From NCBI GenBank assembly GCA_016930895.1, contig JAFGFV010000459.1, positions 1 to 7,909 on the forward strand: 7,909 nucleotides of DNA. The letters run 5' to 3'. A model generated the notes under the pieces. That model made no database searches, had not been told where the DNA came from, and saw nothing but the letters and a program-made list of their open reading frames with translations. Shown here one piece after another: positions 1-6,535 of the stretch (its first letter is position 1; each line of letters begins with the position of its first letter). The position numbers and the translations under genes were made by a program. The DNA is from Spirochaetales bacterium (GTDB taxonomy: Bacteria; Spirochaetota; Spirochaetia; SZUA-6; DRHE01).

Positions 1-447
1 GAACGTTTCTACGCTGAGGGCCTGCGCTTCGAATGCACCCGCTGCTCGCGCTGCTGCCGCCACGCACCCGGATACGTGTTTCTCTCCCAGGAGGACCTGA
101 GGCTGCTCGCCGAGACCAGCGGGATGTCCCCTCGGGGCTTTTTCGAGGAGTACTGTCGGGAGGTCGACCTGTACGGCATCCCCCGGGTCAGCCTGCGGGA
201 GCGGGACAACTACGACTGCATCCTGTGGAACGACGGCGGTTGCTCGCTGTACGAGGCCCGGCCCCTGCAGTGCCGCAGCTACCCCTTCTGGAGCTCCAAC
301 CTGGCTTGCTTTGAGAGTTGGACCGCCGTGTGCGAGGAATGCCCCGGGGCGGGGCAGGGACAGCTGCACAGCCCGGAGGAAATCGAGGCCTGGCTCCGGA
401 TGGCCGAGGGGCGACAGCTGCTCCGCGGGTCCCGGGAGATCCCATGA
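1..447 (+). CDS. YkgJ-family cysteine-cluster protein (3' part; start lies upstream of the window)
   Basis: Reading from base 1 in frame gives 148 codons ending in TGA at 445-447; the true start is not in the window. The visible N-terminal part has the family signature CxxCxxCC (CTRCSRCC, residues 12-19 of the fragment). More cysteines follow in a YDCILW...GGCSLYEARPLQCRSYPFW stretch, the usual second half of the YkgJ/UPF0153 domain, and then CFESW and CEECPG. The family is thought to bind a metal or an Fe-S cluster through these cysteines, but its biochemical role is not established, so I give no function. It looks like a soluble cytoplasmic protein: no signal peptide or membrane segment is visible in the part present. 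The stop overlaps the start of the next gene (ATGA, 444-447), which suggests translational coupling. The family call is firm; the metal-binding role is family inference. Confidence 0.85.
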   Translation, partial: ERFYAEGLRFECTRCSRCCRHAPGYVFLSQEDLRLLAETSGMSPRGFFEEYCREVDLYGIPRVSLRERDNYDCILWNDGGCSLYEARPLQCRSYPFWSSNLACFESWTAVCEECPGAGQGQLHSPEEIEAWLRMAEGRQLLRGSREIP

Positions 448-1388
448 AGGTCCGCTTCTGGGGCGTGAGAGGCTCGATTCCCACCCCGCTGACCTCGGAG
501 CAGCTGAGGGGCCGGATCGCGGCGGTGGTGTCCCGGATACGCCCGGAGGACCTGCGCAGCCCCGAAAGCCGGGAAACCTTCCTGGCCGGGCTTCCGCCGT
601 ACCTGTTCGGGGTGGTGGGGGGCAACACCACCTGCCTGAGCATCGAGACGGGGGAGCCCCACCTGGTGGTGGTGGATGCGGGCTCGGGGATCCGGGAGCT
701 GGCGTCGCACCTGGCCCGAACCGGTTCGCCGATCAGGGATTTTCACATCTTTTTCACCCATTTCCACTGGGACCACGTGCAGGGACTGCCGTTCTTCGCC
801 CCGGCCGGCTACAACCCGAACTGTACCCTTCACTTCTACAGCGTACGGGAGGACCTGCCGCAGATCCTGCAAGGTCAGATGAAGCCGCCGTACTTCCCCG
901 TCGGGATCGATGCCATGGGGGCCCGGAAGCGCTACCTCAAGCTGCAGGGCCGCAACCTCAGGCTCGGAGAGCTGGAGATCCGCTGGAAGACCGTGACCCA
1001 TCCGGGGAGCTGCGTTTCCTACAAGATCACTCACCACGGCCGGAGCTTGATATTCTCCACCGACACGGAGCTTTCGCCCAAGGATTTCGAGAAGAGCCCG
1101 GAGAACAAGGGCTTCTACCAGGGAGCCGAGGTCCTGGTTCTCGACTCCCAGTACACCCTGGGAGAGGCGATCGAGAAGTACGACTGGGGGCACACCTCGT
1201 ACAGCATGGCGGTGGATTTCGCCGCGGAATGGGACATCAAGACCCTGGTGCTGTTTCACCATGAGCCGCAGTACAACGACCGCAAGATCTACAGCATGCT
1301 CAATTCCGCCGATTGGTACAGAGAACGGCTGGAGCGCAAGGGGTTTCGCGTAGTGCTGGCCGTGGAGGGGCTGGAGCTGGAGATCTGA
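444..1388 (+). CDS. MBL-fold (metallo-beta-lactamase superfamily) metallohydrolase, PhnP-like
   Basis: A 314-residue protein. The start at 444 is chosen because MKVRFWGVRGSIPTP is the classic N-terminus of this family and GGGAG (434-438) sits 5 bases upstream; a longer reading from 318 would add 42 residues that do not fit the fold. Metal ligands are visible in the expected order: GGNTTC, then DAGSG, HxHxDH (H106, H108, D110, H111), H186 in THPGS, bridging D207 in FSTDTE, and H272 in LFHHEP. H250 in WGHTSY is a further conserved-looking His. This predicts a cytoplasmic dinuclear-metal phosphodiesterase or other hydrolase of the COG1235 (PhnP) kind; the substrate cannot be told. About 45 residues between GSIPTP and GGNTT form a charged insertion seen in one subgroup. 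No PhnP-operon genes are nearby. It probably forms a two-gene unit with the YkgJ-type gene it overlaps. Confidence 0.88.
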   Translation: MKVRFWGVRGSIPTPLTSEQLRGRIAAVVSRIRPEDLRSPESRETFLAGLPPYLFGVVGGNTTCLSIETGEPHLVVVDAGSGIRELASHLARTGSPIRDFHIFFTHFHWDHVQGLPFFAPAGYNPNCTLHFYSVREDLPQILQGQMKPPYFPVGIDAMGARKRYLKLQGRNLRLGELEIRWKTVTHPGSCVSYKITHHGRSLIFSTDTELSPKDFEKSPENKGFYQGAEVLVLDSQYTLGEAIEKYDWGHTSYSMAVDFAAEWDIKTLVLFHHEPQYNDRKIYSMLNSADWYRERLERKGFRVVLAVEGLELEI

Positions 1389-1389
1389 T

Positions 1390-1418
1390 TTGATTTATCG
1401 GTTCCAGGGTACTAAATT
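1390..1418 (+). promoter_or_regulatory. Candidate sigma70-type promoter for the 1477-6516+ operon
   Basis: TTGATT (1390-1395) and TAAATT (1413-1418) are separated by exactly 17 bases, each matching four of six consensus positions. They lie in an AT-rich island (15 G/C of 42 bases over 1389-1430) in an otherwise GC-rich window, directly before the large gene. Transcription would start near 1425 and leave a leader of about 50 bases carrying AGGGAG (1463-1468), 8 bases before the ATG at 1477. I see no terminator between the MBL gene and this site, so read-through from upstream is also possible. Sequence inference only. Confidence 0.4.
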
Positions 1419-1447
1419 TACTGGAAATGGTCTCTGCCCGGGTAGAG
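1402..1447. promoter_or_regulatory. Two small dyads at the candidate promoter (possible operators)
   Basis: TTCCAG (1402-1407) and CTGGAA (1421-1426) form a 6+6 inverted repeat with a 13-base spacer that brackets the candidate -10. Just downstream, CTCTGCCC/GGGTAGAG (1432-1447) is an 8+8 palindrome with one G-T mismatch, inside the predicted leader. Such positions suit a repressor site or a leader hairpin. Arms this short can also occur by chance in 90 bases, so this is only suggestive. Confidence 0.25.
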
Positions 1448-1476
1448 GCGAAAGCCAGCCGTAGGGAGAACAAATC

Positions 1477-4400
1477 ATGAAAAAGAACCTCGTCCTTGTT
1501 GTGCTCTTGACGATCGCCGTCGGGATTCCCAGCTTCGCCCAGTTCAATCCGGTCGGGGGGGCCGGGATCCTGCAGGATCTCTACTCGCCGATCTTCCTGG
1601 CCGGAAGCGCCAGCAGTGTGAAGCCGCTGTCTCCGGTGGGAGACGTGCTGAACCCTGCCGTTTCCGGGGCCAACCAGCGCCTCACCCTGGATGCGAGCTA
1701 CCTCGCGCTCTTCGGGACCGCTGCTCCCGACAACGGCTGGAAGGGGCACATCGTCAACGCCGGGGTCTCCGTCCCGACGCGGGTCGGGGTGTTCAGCGGC
1801 AGCGCGCGGTTCGTCTCCTCCACCTTCCCCAGCATGCCCCTAGGGACCTTCAGTGCGGTCAATGTGTCCTTCGCCAAGGACCTGTTCCCGACACTTCTGG
1901 TCGGACTGGGCCTCCAGGCCCAATTCGGGCGCGACTGGGGCCTGGGCGCGGACCTGGGGTTCGTGCACATGCCCGGGGACCTGAGCTTCATGAAGGACTT
2001 CCGCTGGGGGATCGCCCTGCGCGGCATGGGCAAGGGCTATGATCCGGACCTGAACGGACCGTACAGCTCCGTGCCCGAGCCCTTCACCCCCGCGGCGGGA
2101 GTGGCCTTCGACGTGCTGCAACGCGAGAAGGTGCGCTGGGGCGTCCATTCCGACGTTTCGATGCCCAGCTTCCAGAACCTGCGTTTTGGGCTCGGCACCG
2201 AGCTGGGCATCGTGGACACCGTGTTCTTCCACCTGGGCACCGGTTTCGACATAGACGAGCTGGGCAACGGCCTGGGGCGGGATATCCCGCTCTCCTTCGG
2301 GCTGTCGGTCAAGCTGGGCACCTCGGTCCAGAAGAACCGCAGCGAGTTGCTCACCACGGTCGCGGCGGCCCCGCTGGCGAACGGCATCTGGGGCGTGGGC
2401 GCCGGGATCAATCTGCCGATCGGGCTGGTGGACCGCAAGGCCCCGGAAATCACCCTGAGCGCCGACACGGCCTACATATCCCCGAATCTCGACGGAGTGC
2501 AGGACGACCTGGTCAAGCCCCTCGGCATTGCCGACGAACGCTACGTCAAGGGCTACCGCTTCCTGATCTACGACTCCACCGGTGCGCTGGTGCGCACCAT
2601 CGAGAACAAGGACGAGCGTCCCGAGAACGTCACCTTCAAGAACGTCCTGGCCCGACTGGCCTACGTCAAGAAAGGGATCTCGGTTCCGTCGGAGCTGCGT
2701 TGGGACGGCCGGTCGGACCTGGGCACGGTGGTCCCGGATGGTACCTACACCTACAAGCTGGAGGCATGGGACGACAACGACAACCTGGGGGAAAGCGCCA
2801 CCGGTACGGTGGTCGTGGACAACACGCCGCCGGCCGTGGCGGTCTCCGCGCCCTACCTGATCTTCTCGCCCAACGGCGACGGCAACAAGGACGTGCTGCC
2901 GATCGCGCAGGAGGGATCCAGCGAGGACCGCTGGGAGGGACAGGTCACCGACGCGGCCGGCAACCTCGTGGCTGGCTTCGCCTGGCAGTACAGTGTCCCG
3001 CCGGCCTTCGAGTGGAGCGGAAAGAACGACTCCGGGGTGCTGGCCGCCGACGGCGTCTACTCCTACCGGGTGGCCGCCACGGACAGGGCCGGGAACGCCG
3101 GCTCCGCCCAGCTGGACAACATCCTGATCAACACCCTGGCCACGCCCATCAACATCTCGATCAGTGACGCCTTCATCTCCCCCAACGGGGACGGGATCAA
3201 GGACTCGGTGCGCTTCGAGCTGCAAGTGCCGGTGACCACCGGGATCGAGCGCTGGGCCCTGCGCATCAACTCCGAAGCCGGCCAGACGATGCGCACGATC
3301 ACCGGAGAGGACTCGATCGACCGGGAGCTCCTCTTCGACGGCCTCGACGACCGGGGAAGCGTGCTGCCCGAAGGGACCTACACCGGGGCCCTGGAGGTGC
3401 TCTACGAGAACGGCAACAATCCCACCGCCCAGTCCCCGGCCTTCACCATCGACCTGACTCCTCCTTCGGCCACCGTGAGCGCCGACTTGGCCATCTTCTC
3501 TCCGGACGGCGACGGCAACAAGGACACGGTGACGGTGTACCAGGAAACCTCCGACGAGGTCCTGTGGACCGGGCTGATCGAGGATATCGACGGAAACAGC
3601 GTACGGGGCTACAGCTGGCGGGGATCGGCCGACGCCAAGCTGCAGTGGGACGGCCTGGACGATCAGGGCCAGCTGTCGCCGGACGGCATCTATTTCTACA
3701 GCCTCGACGCCACCGACCGGGCCGGGAACCGCGGCGAGTCCAGGCGCATACGCTTCGAGCTCAATACGGAGGCCACGGAGGTGTTCCTGGCGGTGGATCT
3801 GGGGACCTTCAGCCCGAACGCCGACGGCGTCAAGGACACCATCACGATCTCTCCGAAGCTCAAGGTGACCGAGGGGGTCTCCGCCTTCGAGTTCAGGGTC
3901 CTGAACGAGGCCGGACAGGCGGTACGGAGCTTCCGGGCTCAGAACCGCAGGCCGGAGGACTTTGTATGGGACGGTTTGGACAACCAGGGCCGGCGTCAGC
4001 CCGATGGCCCCTACCGGGCGGAGCTCATTCTGGACTACCAGAAGGGGGACCACCACGAGGTCAGAACCTCGGCCTTCAGGATCGATACCCAGCCGCCCAC
4101 CGTGGAGCTCACGGCGGACTACGGGCTGTTCTCCCCCGACGGCGACGGGCTCAAGGACGAGCTGCCGGTGCGCCAGAGCTCCAGCTCCGAGGAGCTGTGG
4201 GAAGGGCAGTTCCTGAACGCCCGGGGGGAAGTGGTGCGCAGTCTGTTCTGGAAGGGGCAGGCGGCGGACTTCCGCTGGGACGGCAAGGATGAGAACGGCA
4301 ACAAGATCCCGGACGGCGCATACACCTACCGTATCAGCGGCACCGACGCCGCCGGCAACAAGGTGTCCAGAGAGCTCAAGGGCCTGACCATCGATACCCG

Positions 4401-5457
4401 TCCGACCTCGGCCTTCCTGACGGTCACGGGAGACGGCTTTTCTCCCAACGGGGACCGCATTCGGGACACGATCGAGTTCCGTCCCATCGTCGGTCTGACC
4501 GCAGGCATACAGTCCTGGACCCTGGAGATGGTGCACGAGCAGGCGGGGGTACAGAAGAGCTTTACAGGAGGGCCCCCGGTGCCCGAGCGGGTGGTTTGGG
4601 ACGGTCGAGGCGACAGCGGCCCCGCCCGGGAGGGGGCCTATCAGGCCGTGCTGGAGGTGCAGTACCTCAAGGGGGACCTGCCCCAGGCGCAGAGCACTCC
4701 GTTCAAACTGGACGTGAGCGCTCCGGAGGTGGAGCTCGCCGTGAGCCCCAAGCCCTTCTCCCCCGACAACGACGGAGTGGACGACGAGCTGAACATCCAG
4801 ATCAAGGTCCAGGACCTGACCGGGGTGGCGGACTGGCGGATGGACATCGTCGACCCCGCGGGGCATCTCTTCTGGTCCGTCTCGGGCAAGGGGGCGCCCA
4901 CGGAGCGGATCATCTGGAATGGGGTATCCCAGACCGGCGAGCTGGTGCAGTCCGCCGAGGACTACACGATCCTGATGGCGATCCAGGACAAGCTGGGCAA
5001 CGCCCGGAAGGTCGAAGGCAAGATCCCGGTGGACGTCCTGGTGATCCGGGAGGGGGACCGGCTCAAGATCCGCATCGCCAGCATCACCTTCCCGGCGAAC
5101 TCGGCGGATCTGGCTGCGGTGACGGAGCTGGACAAGGCCGCCCGCAACGACCGCACCCTGGCGAGACTGTTCGAGATCTTCAACAAGTACAGCTCGTACA
5201 GGATCCTGATCGAGGGGCACGCCAACATCACGCGGCTGTGGAGCCAGGAGGAGATGGACAAGGAGAACCAGGAGGAGCTGATCCCCCTGTCCCTGGCGCG
5301 AGCCCAGGCGGTCAAGGACGCCCTGGTCAGGCTCGGGCTGGACGGCAGCCGGATCTCGGTGTCCGGTTTGGGAGGCTCGAATCCGATCGTGCCCTTTACC
5401 GACGAGGAGAACCGCTGGAAGAATCGCCGGGTTGAGTTCATCCTGATCAAGAAGTAA
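1477..5457 (+). CDS. Giant OmpA-like envelope protein: OM barrel, eight FlgD-type Ig-like domains, OmpA peptidoglycan-binding domain
   Basis: A 1326-residue exported protein. A Sec signal peptide spans residues 1-21 (two Lys, a hydrophobic core, SFA before Q22). Residues about 22-330 alternate polar and hydrophobic positions, are rich in Gly and aromatics, and resemble an outer-membrane beta-barrel. Eight Ig-like domains follow. Each opens with an [FI]SPxxD motif (serines at 335, 464, 568, 675, 779, 886, 989, 1095) and carries a W[DNS]G-type turn, usually followed by a PDGxYxY-type strand, as in FlgD_ig and CHU_C-like domains. From about residue 1196 comes an OmpA-type domain with IEGHAN (1245-1250), LSLARA (1271-1276) and NRRVEF (1316-1321). 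The likely role is to tie the outer membrane to peptidoglycan across a wide periplasm. The start is supported by AGGGAG 8 bases upstream. It is followed by mltG after 18 bases. Domain calls are firm for the Ig and OmpA parts; the barrel is inferred. Confidence 0.82.
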   Translation: MKKNLVLVVLLTIAVGIPSFAQFNPVGGAGILQDLYSPIFLAGSASSVKPLSPVGDVLNPAVSGANQRLTLDASYLALFGTAAPDNGWKGHIVNAGVSVPTRVGVFSGSARFVSSTFPSMPLGTFSAVNVSFAKDLFPTLLVGLGLQAQFGRDWGLGADLGFVHMPGDLSFMKDFRWGIALRGMGKGYDPDLNGPYSSVPEPFTPAAGVAFDVLQREKVRWGVHSDVSMPSFQNLRFGLGTELGIVDTVFFHLGTGFDIDELGNGLGRDIPLSFGLSVKLGTSVQKNRSELLTTVAAAPLANGIWGVGAGINLPIGLVDRKAPEITLSADTAYISPNLDGVQDDLVKPLGIADERYVKGYRFLIYDSTGALVRTIENKDERPENVTFKNVLARLAYVKKGISVPSELRWDGRSDLGTVVPDGTYTYKLEAWDDNDNLGESATGTVVVDNTPPAVAVSAPYLIFSPNGDGNKDVLPIAQEGSSEDRWEGQVTDAAGNLVAGFAWQYSVPPAFEWSGKNDSGVLAADGVYSYRVAATDRAGNAGSAQLDNILINTLATPINISISDAFISPNGDGIKDSVRFELQVPVTTGIERWALRINSEAGQTMRTITGEDSIDRELLFDGLDDRGSVLPEGTYTGALEVLYENGNNPTAQSPAFTIDLTPPSATVSADLAIFSPDGDGNKDTVTVYQETSDEVLWTGLIEDIDGNSVRGYSWRGSADAKLQWDGLDDQGQLSPDGIYFYSLDATDRAGNRGESRRIRFELNTEATEVFLAVDLGTFSPNADGVKDTITISPKLKVTEGVSAFEFRVLNEAGQAVRSFRAQNRRPEDFVWDGLDNQGRRQPDGPYRAELILDYQKGDHHEVRTSAFRIDTQPPTVELTADYGLFSPDGDGLKDELPVRQSSSSEELWEGQFLNARGEVVRSLFWKGQAADFRWDGKDENGNKIPDGAYTYRISGTDAAGNKVSRELKGLTIDTRPTSAFLTVTGDGFSPNGDRIRDTIEFRPIVGLTAGIQSWTLEMVHEQAGVQKSFTGGPPVPERVVWDGRGDSGPAREGAYQAVLEVQYLKGDLPQAQSTPFKLDVSAPEVELAVSPKPFSPDNDGVDDELNIQIKVQDLTGVADWRMDIVDPAGHLFWSVSGKGAPTERIIWNGVSQTGELVQSAEDYTILMAIQDKLGNARKVEGKIPVDVLVIREGDRLKIRIASITFPANSADLAAVTELDKAARNDRTLARLFEIFNKYSSYRILIEGHANITRLWSQEEMDKENQEELIPLSLARAQAVKDALVRLGLDGSRISVSGLGGSNPIVPFTDEENRWKNRRVEFILIKK
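2863..4755 (+). repeat. Three tandem A-B super-repeats of Ig-like domain pairs (units of 633, 633 and 627 bases)
   Basis: Domains 2-7 of the large protein form three consecutive pairs. The A type is 104, 104 and 103 residues long; it has an acidic SE(E/D)xxWxG segment and a Y-rich strand followed by xATDxAGN or GTDAAGN. The B type is 107, 107 and 106 residues long; it has a hydrophobic second strand and ends in a (I/L)D-x-x-(P/A)P linker. Units begin at 2863, 3496 and 4129. Domain 1 (129 residues from motif to motif) ends like a B type, and domain 8 is divergent. The units are recognisable in protein but well diverged in DNA, so the duplication is old. Direct reading of the sequence; no alignment was run. 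Confidence 0.8.
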
Positions 5458-5475
5458 GCGCCGGGCCGGCAGCAC

Positions 5476-6516
5476 ATGGCACGAAGACTCCTCAGGTCCG
5501 TCGTGGTCCTGTTGGTGGCGCTCATCCTGCTCGGTTTGGGCGTCGGGGGGGCAGCCTATTACCTGAACTCGCCCTCTTCCGGGATCCCGGAAGAGGGCGG
5601 GGTGTTCAGGATCACCCAGGGGGAGAGTCTGTCCGCGGTCGCCTCCCGCCTGGAGGCGGCGCACCTGATCCGCTCGGGCCTGTTCCTCAGGATCGTCAGC
5701 CGCTTGAGCGGCAGCGAGACCTCGATCAAGAGCGGCTACTACCGGATCATGCCGCAGGACACCACGGTGGACGTGCATTCCCTGCTGGTTACGGGCTACC
5801 AGGAGCAGCTCAAGCTCACCATCCCGGAGGGCTGGACCCTCAAGCGGATCGCCCGCTACCTCGAGGACAAGCAGATCGCCGGGCAACAGGAGTTCCTGGA
5901 TGCGGCCGCTTCCCCAGCCCTTCTCGAGCAGTTCGGGGTGCCCGCGGAGAATCTCGAGGGATACCTGTTCCCTGACACCTACTATTTCCCCGAAGGGTAT
6001 CCGGCCTACGGGATCGTGGAGGAGATGGTCGGCACCTTCTTCCGGCGCCTGGGCGAGATCGCCCCCGAGGCGCTGGAGCTCGACCGGCGGGAGCTCCACG
6101 AGCGGGTGATCATGGCTTCGATCGTCGAACGGGAGTACCGCCGCCGTGAAGAGGCACCGCTCATTGCCTCGGTGTTCTACAATCGCCTGCGGTTCAACAT
6201 TGGCCTGGAGTCCTGCGCGACCCTGGGGTACATCATCACGGACATCGAGGGGCGTCCGCACCCGGAGTATCTCACGATCGAGGACAAGAAGATCGATTCG
6301 CCGTACAACACGTACAAGTGGGCCGGCCTGCCGCCGGGCCCGATCTCCAACCCGGGCCTGGTGGCCCTGGAGGCGGCCCTGCATCCCCCGAAGACGGAGT
6401 TCTACTATTTCGTGCTCAAGGACCCGGCGACGGGGGAGCACTACTTCTCCGAAGATCTTGGAGAGCACAACTGGGCCAAGTACCAGTATCTCAAACAGTC
6501 GGCCCCGGGGGGATAG
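5476..6516 (+). CDS. mltG: Endolytic murein transglycosylase MltG (YceG family)
   Basis: A 346-residue protein, the usual length for the family. An N-terminal membrane anchor lies at residues about 7-28 after a basic MARR start, then a short S/P/G/E linker (about 31-42), a LysM-like segment (VFRITQGESLSAVASRL, about 43-60), and the YceG catalytic domain. MASIVEREY contains the predicted catalytic Glu218, the same number as in E. coli MltG. Further family motifs are EGYLFPDTYYF, SVFYNRL, SPYNTY (N278) and GLPPGPISNPG. The family cleaves nascent glycan strands at the outer face of the inner membrane and sets chain length. The usual DPTV element reads SCAT (246-249) here, a variant I associate with spirochaetes and some other phyla. 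No good Shine-Dalgarno precedes the ATG, so translation may be coupled to the gene 18 bases upstream. The linker region contains a large palindrome, listed separately. Confidence 0.95.
   Translation: MARRLLRSVVVLLVALILLGLGVGGAAYYLNSPSSGIPEEGGVFRITQGESLSAVASRLEAAHLIRSGLFLRIVSRLSGSETSIKSGYYRIMPQDTTVDVHSLLVTGYQEQLKLTIPEGWTLKRIARYLEDKQIAGQQEFLDAAASPALLEQFGVPAENLEGYLFPDTYYFPEGYPAYGIVEEMVGTFFRRLGEIAPEALELDRRELHERVIMASIVEREYRRREEAPLIASVFYNRLRFNIGLESCATLGYIITDIEGRPHPEYLTIEDKKIDSPYNTYKWAGLPPGPISNPGLVALEAALHPPKTEFYYFVLKDPATGEHYFSEDLGEHNWAKYQYLKQSAPGG
5562..5610. repeat. Perfect 15+15 base palindrome inside a longer hairpin, within mltG
   Basis: The left arm CGCCCTCTTCCGGGA (5570-5584) is followed without a spacer by its exact reverse complement (5585-5599). 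Outside it, CCTGAA (5562-5567) pairs with TTCAGG (5605-5610) across an asymmetric internal loop of 2 and 5 bases. As RNA this gives a 13-bp stem with a GATC loop plus a 6-bp outer stem. No T-tract follows, so it is not a standard intrinsic terminator. It encodes residues about 30-45 of MltG, the flexible linker after the membrane anchor, where protein sequence is least constrained. Function unknown. Confidence 0.85.
5638..5660 (+). other. Secondary hairpin just downstream of the mltG palindrome
   Basis: CGCCTCC (5640-5646) and GGAGGCG (5652-5658) pair across the 5-base loop CGCCT. A G-T and a G-C pair extend the stem outward to 5638 and 5660. It lies about 30 bases after the large palindrome, inside the LysM-like coding segment. 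Alone it could be chance in GC-rich coding DNA; the closeness of the two hairpins is the reason to record it. Confidence 0.3.
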
Positions 6517-6535
6517 GCGGTTCGAGCCTGCAGCC

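Noticed and set aside
318..443. Upstream extension of the MBL gene to an ATG at 318
   Set aside because: The extra 42 residues overlap the YkgJ gene out of frame and do not resemble the family, while the ATG at 444 gives the standard MKVRFWGVRGS start with a ribosome-binding site.
279..1262. 327-codon open frame on the minus strand over the MBL gene
   Set aside because: Same in-register antisense shadow; the sense strand has a complete metal-ligand set.
1566..1579. 14-base perfect palindrome GATCCTGCAGGATC near the start of the large gene
   Set aside because: A palindrome of this length is expected about once by chance in a window of this size, and nothing else marks the site.
2277..2290. 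14-base palindrome GCGGGATATCCCGC in the barrel-coding region
   Set aside because: Within chance expectation and not near a gene boundary.
3564..4292. 242-codon frame on the plus strand inside the large gene
   Set aside because: Wrong-frame shadow with G/R/P-rich low-complexity content; the overlapping frame encodes the Ig-like repeats.
5460..5470. GCCGG-G-CCGGC between the large gene and mltG as a terminator
   Set aside because: The single-base loop is too tight and no T-tract follows, so it is unlikely to end transcription.
6074..6098. 8-bp inverted repeat TGGAGCTC/GAGCTCCA in mltG
   Set aside because: A stem this short with a 9-base loop is expected by chance about once in the window; it encodes ordinary helical protein sequence.
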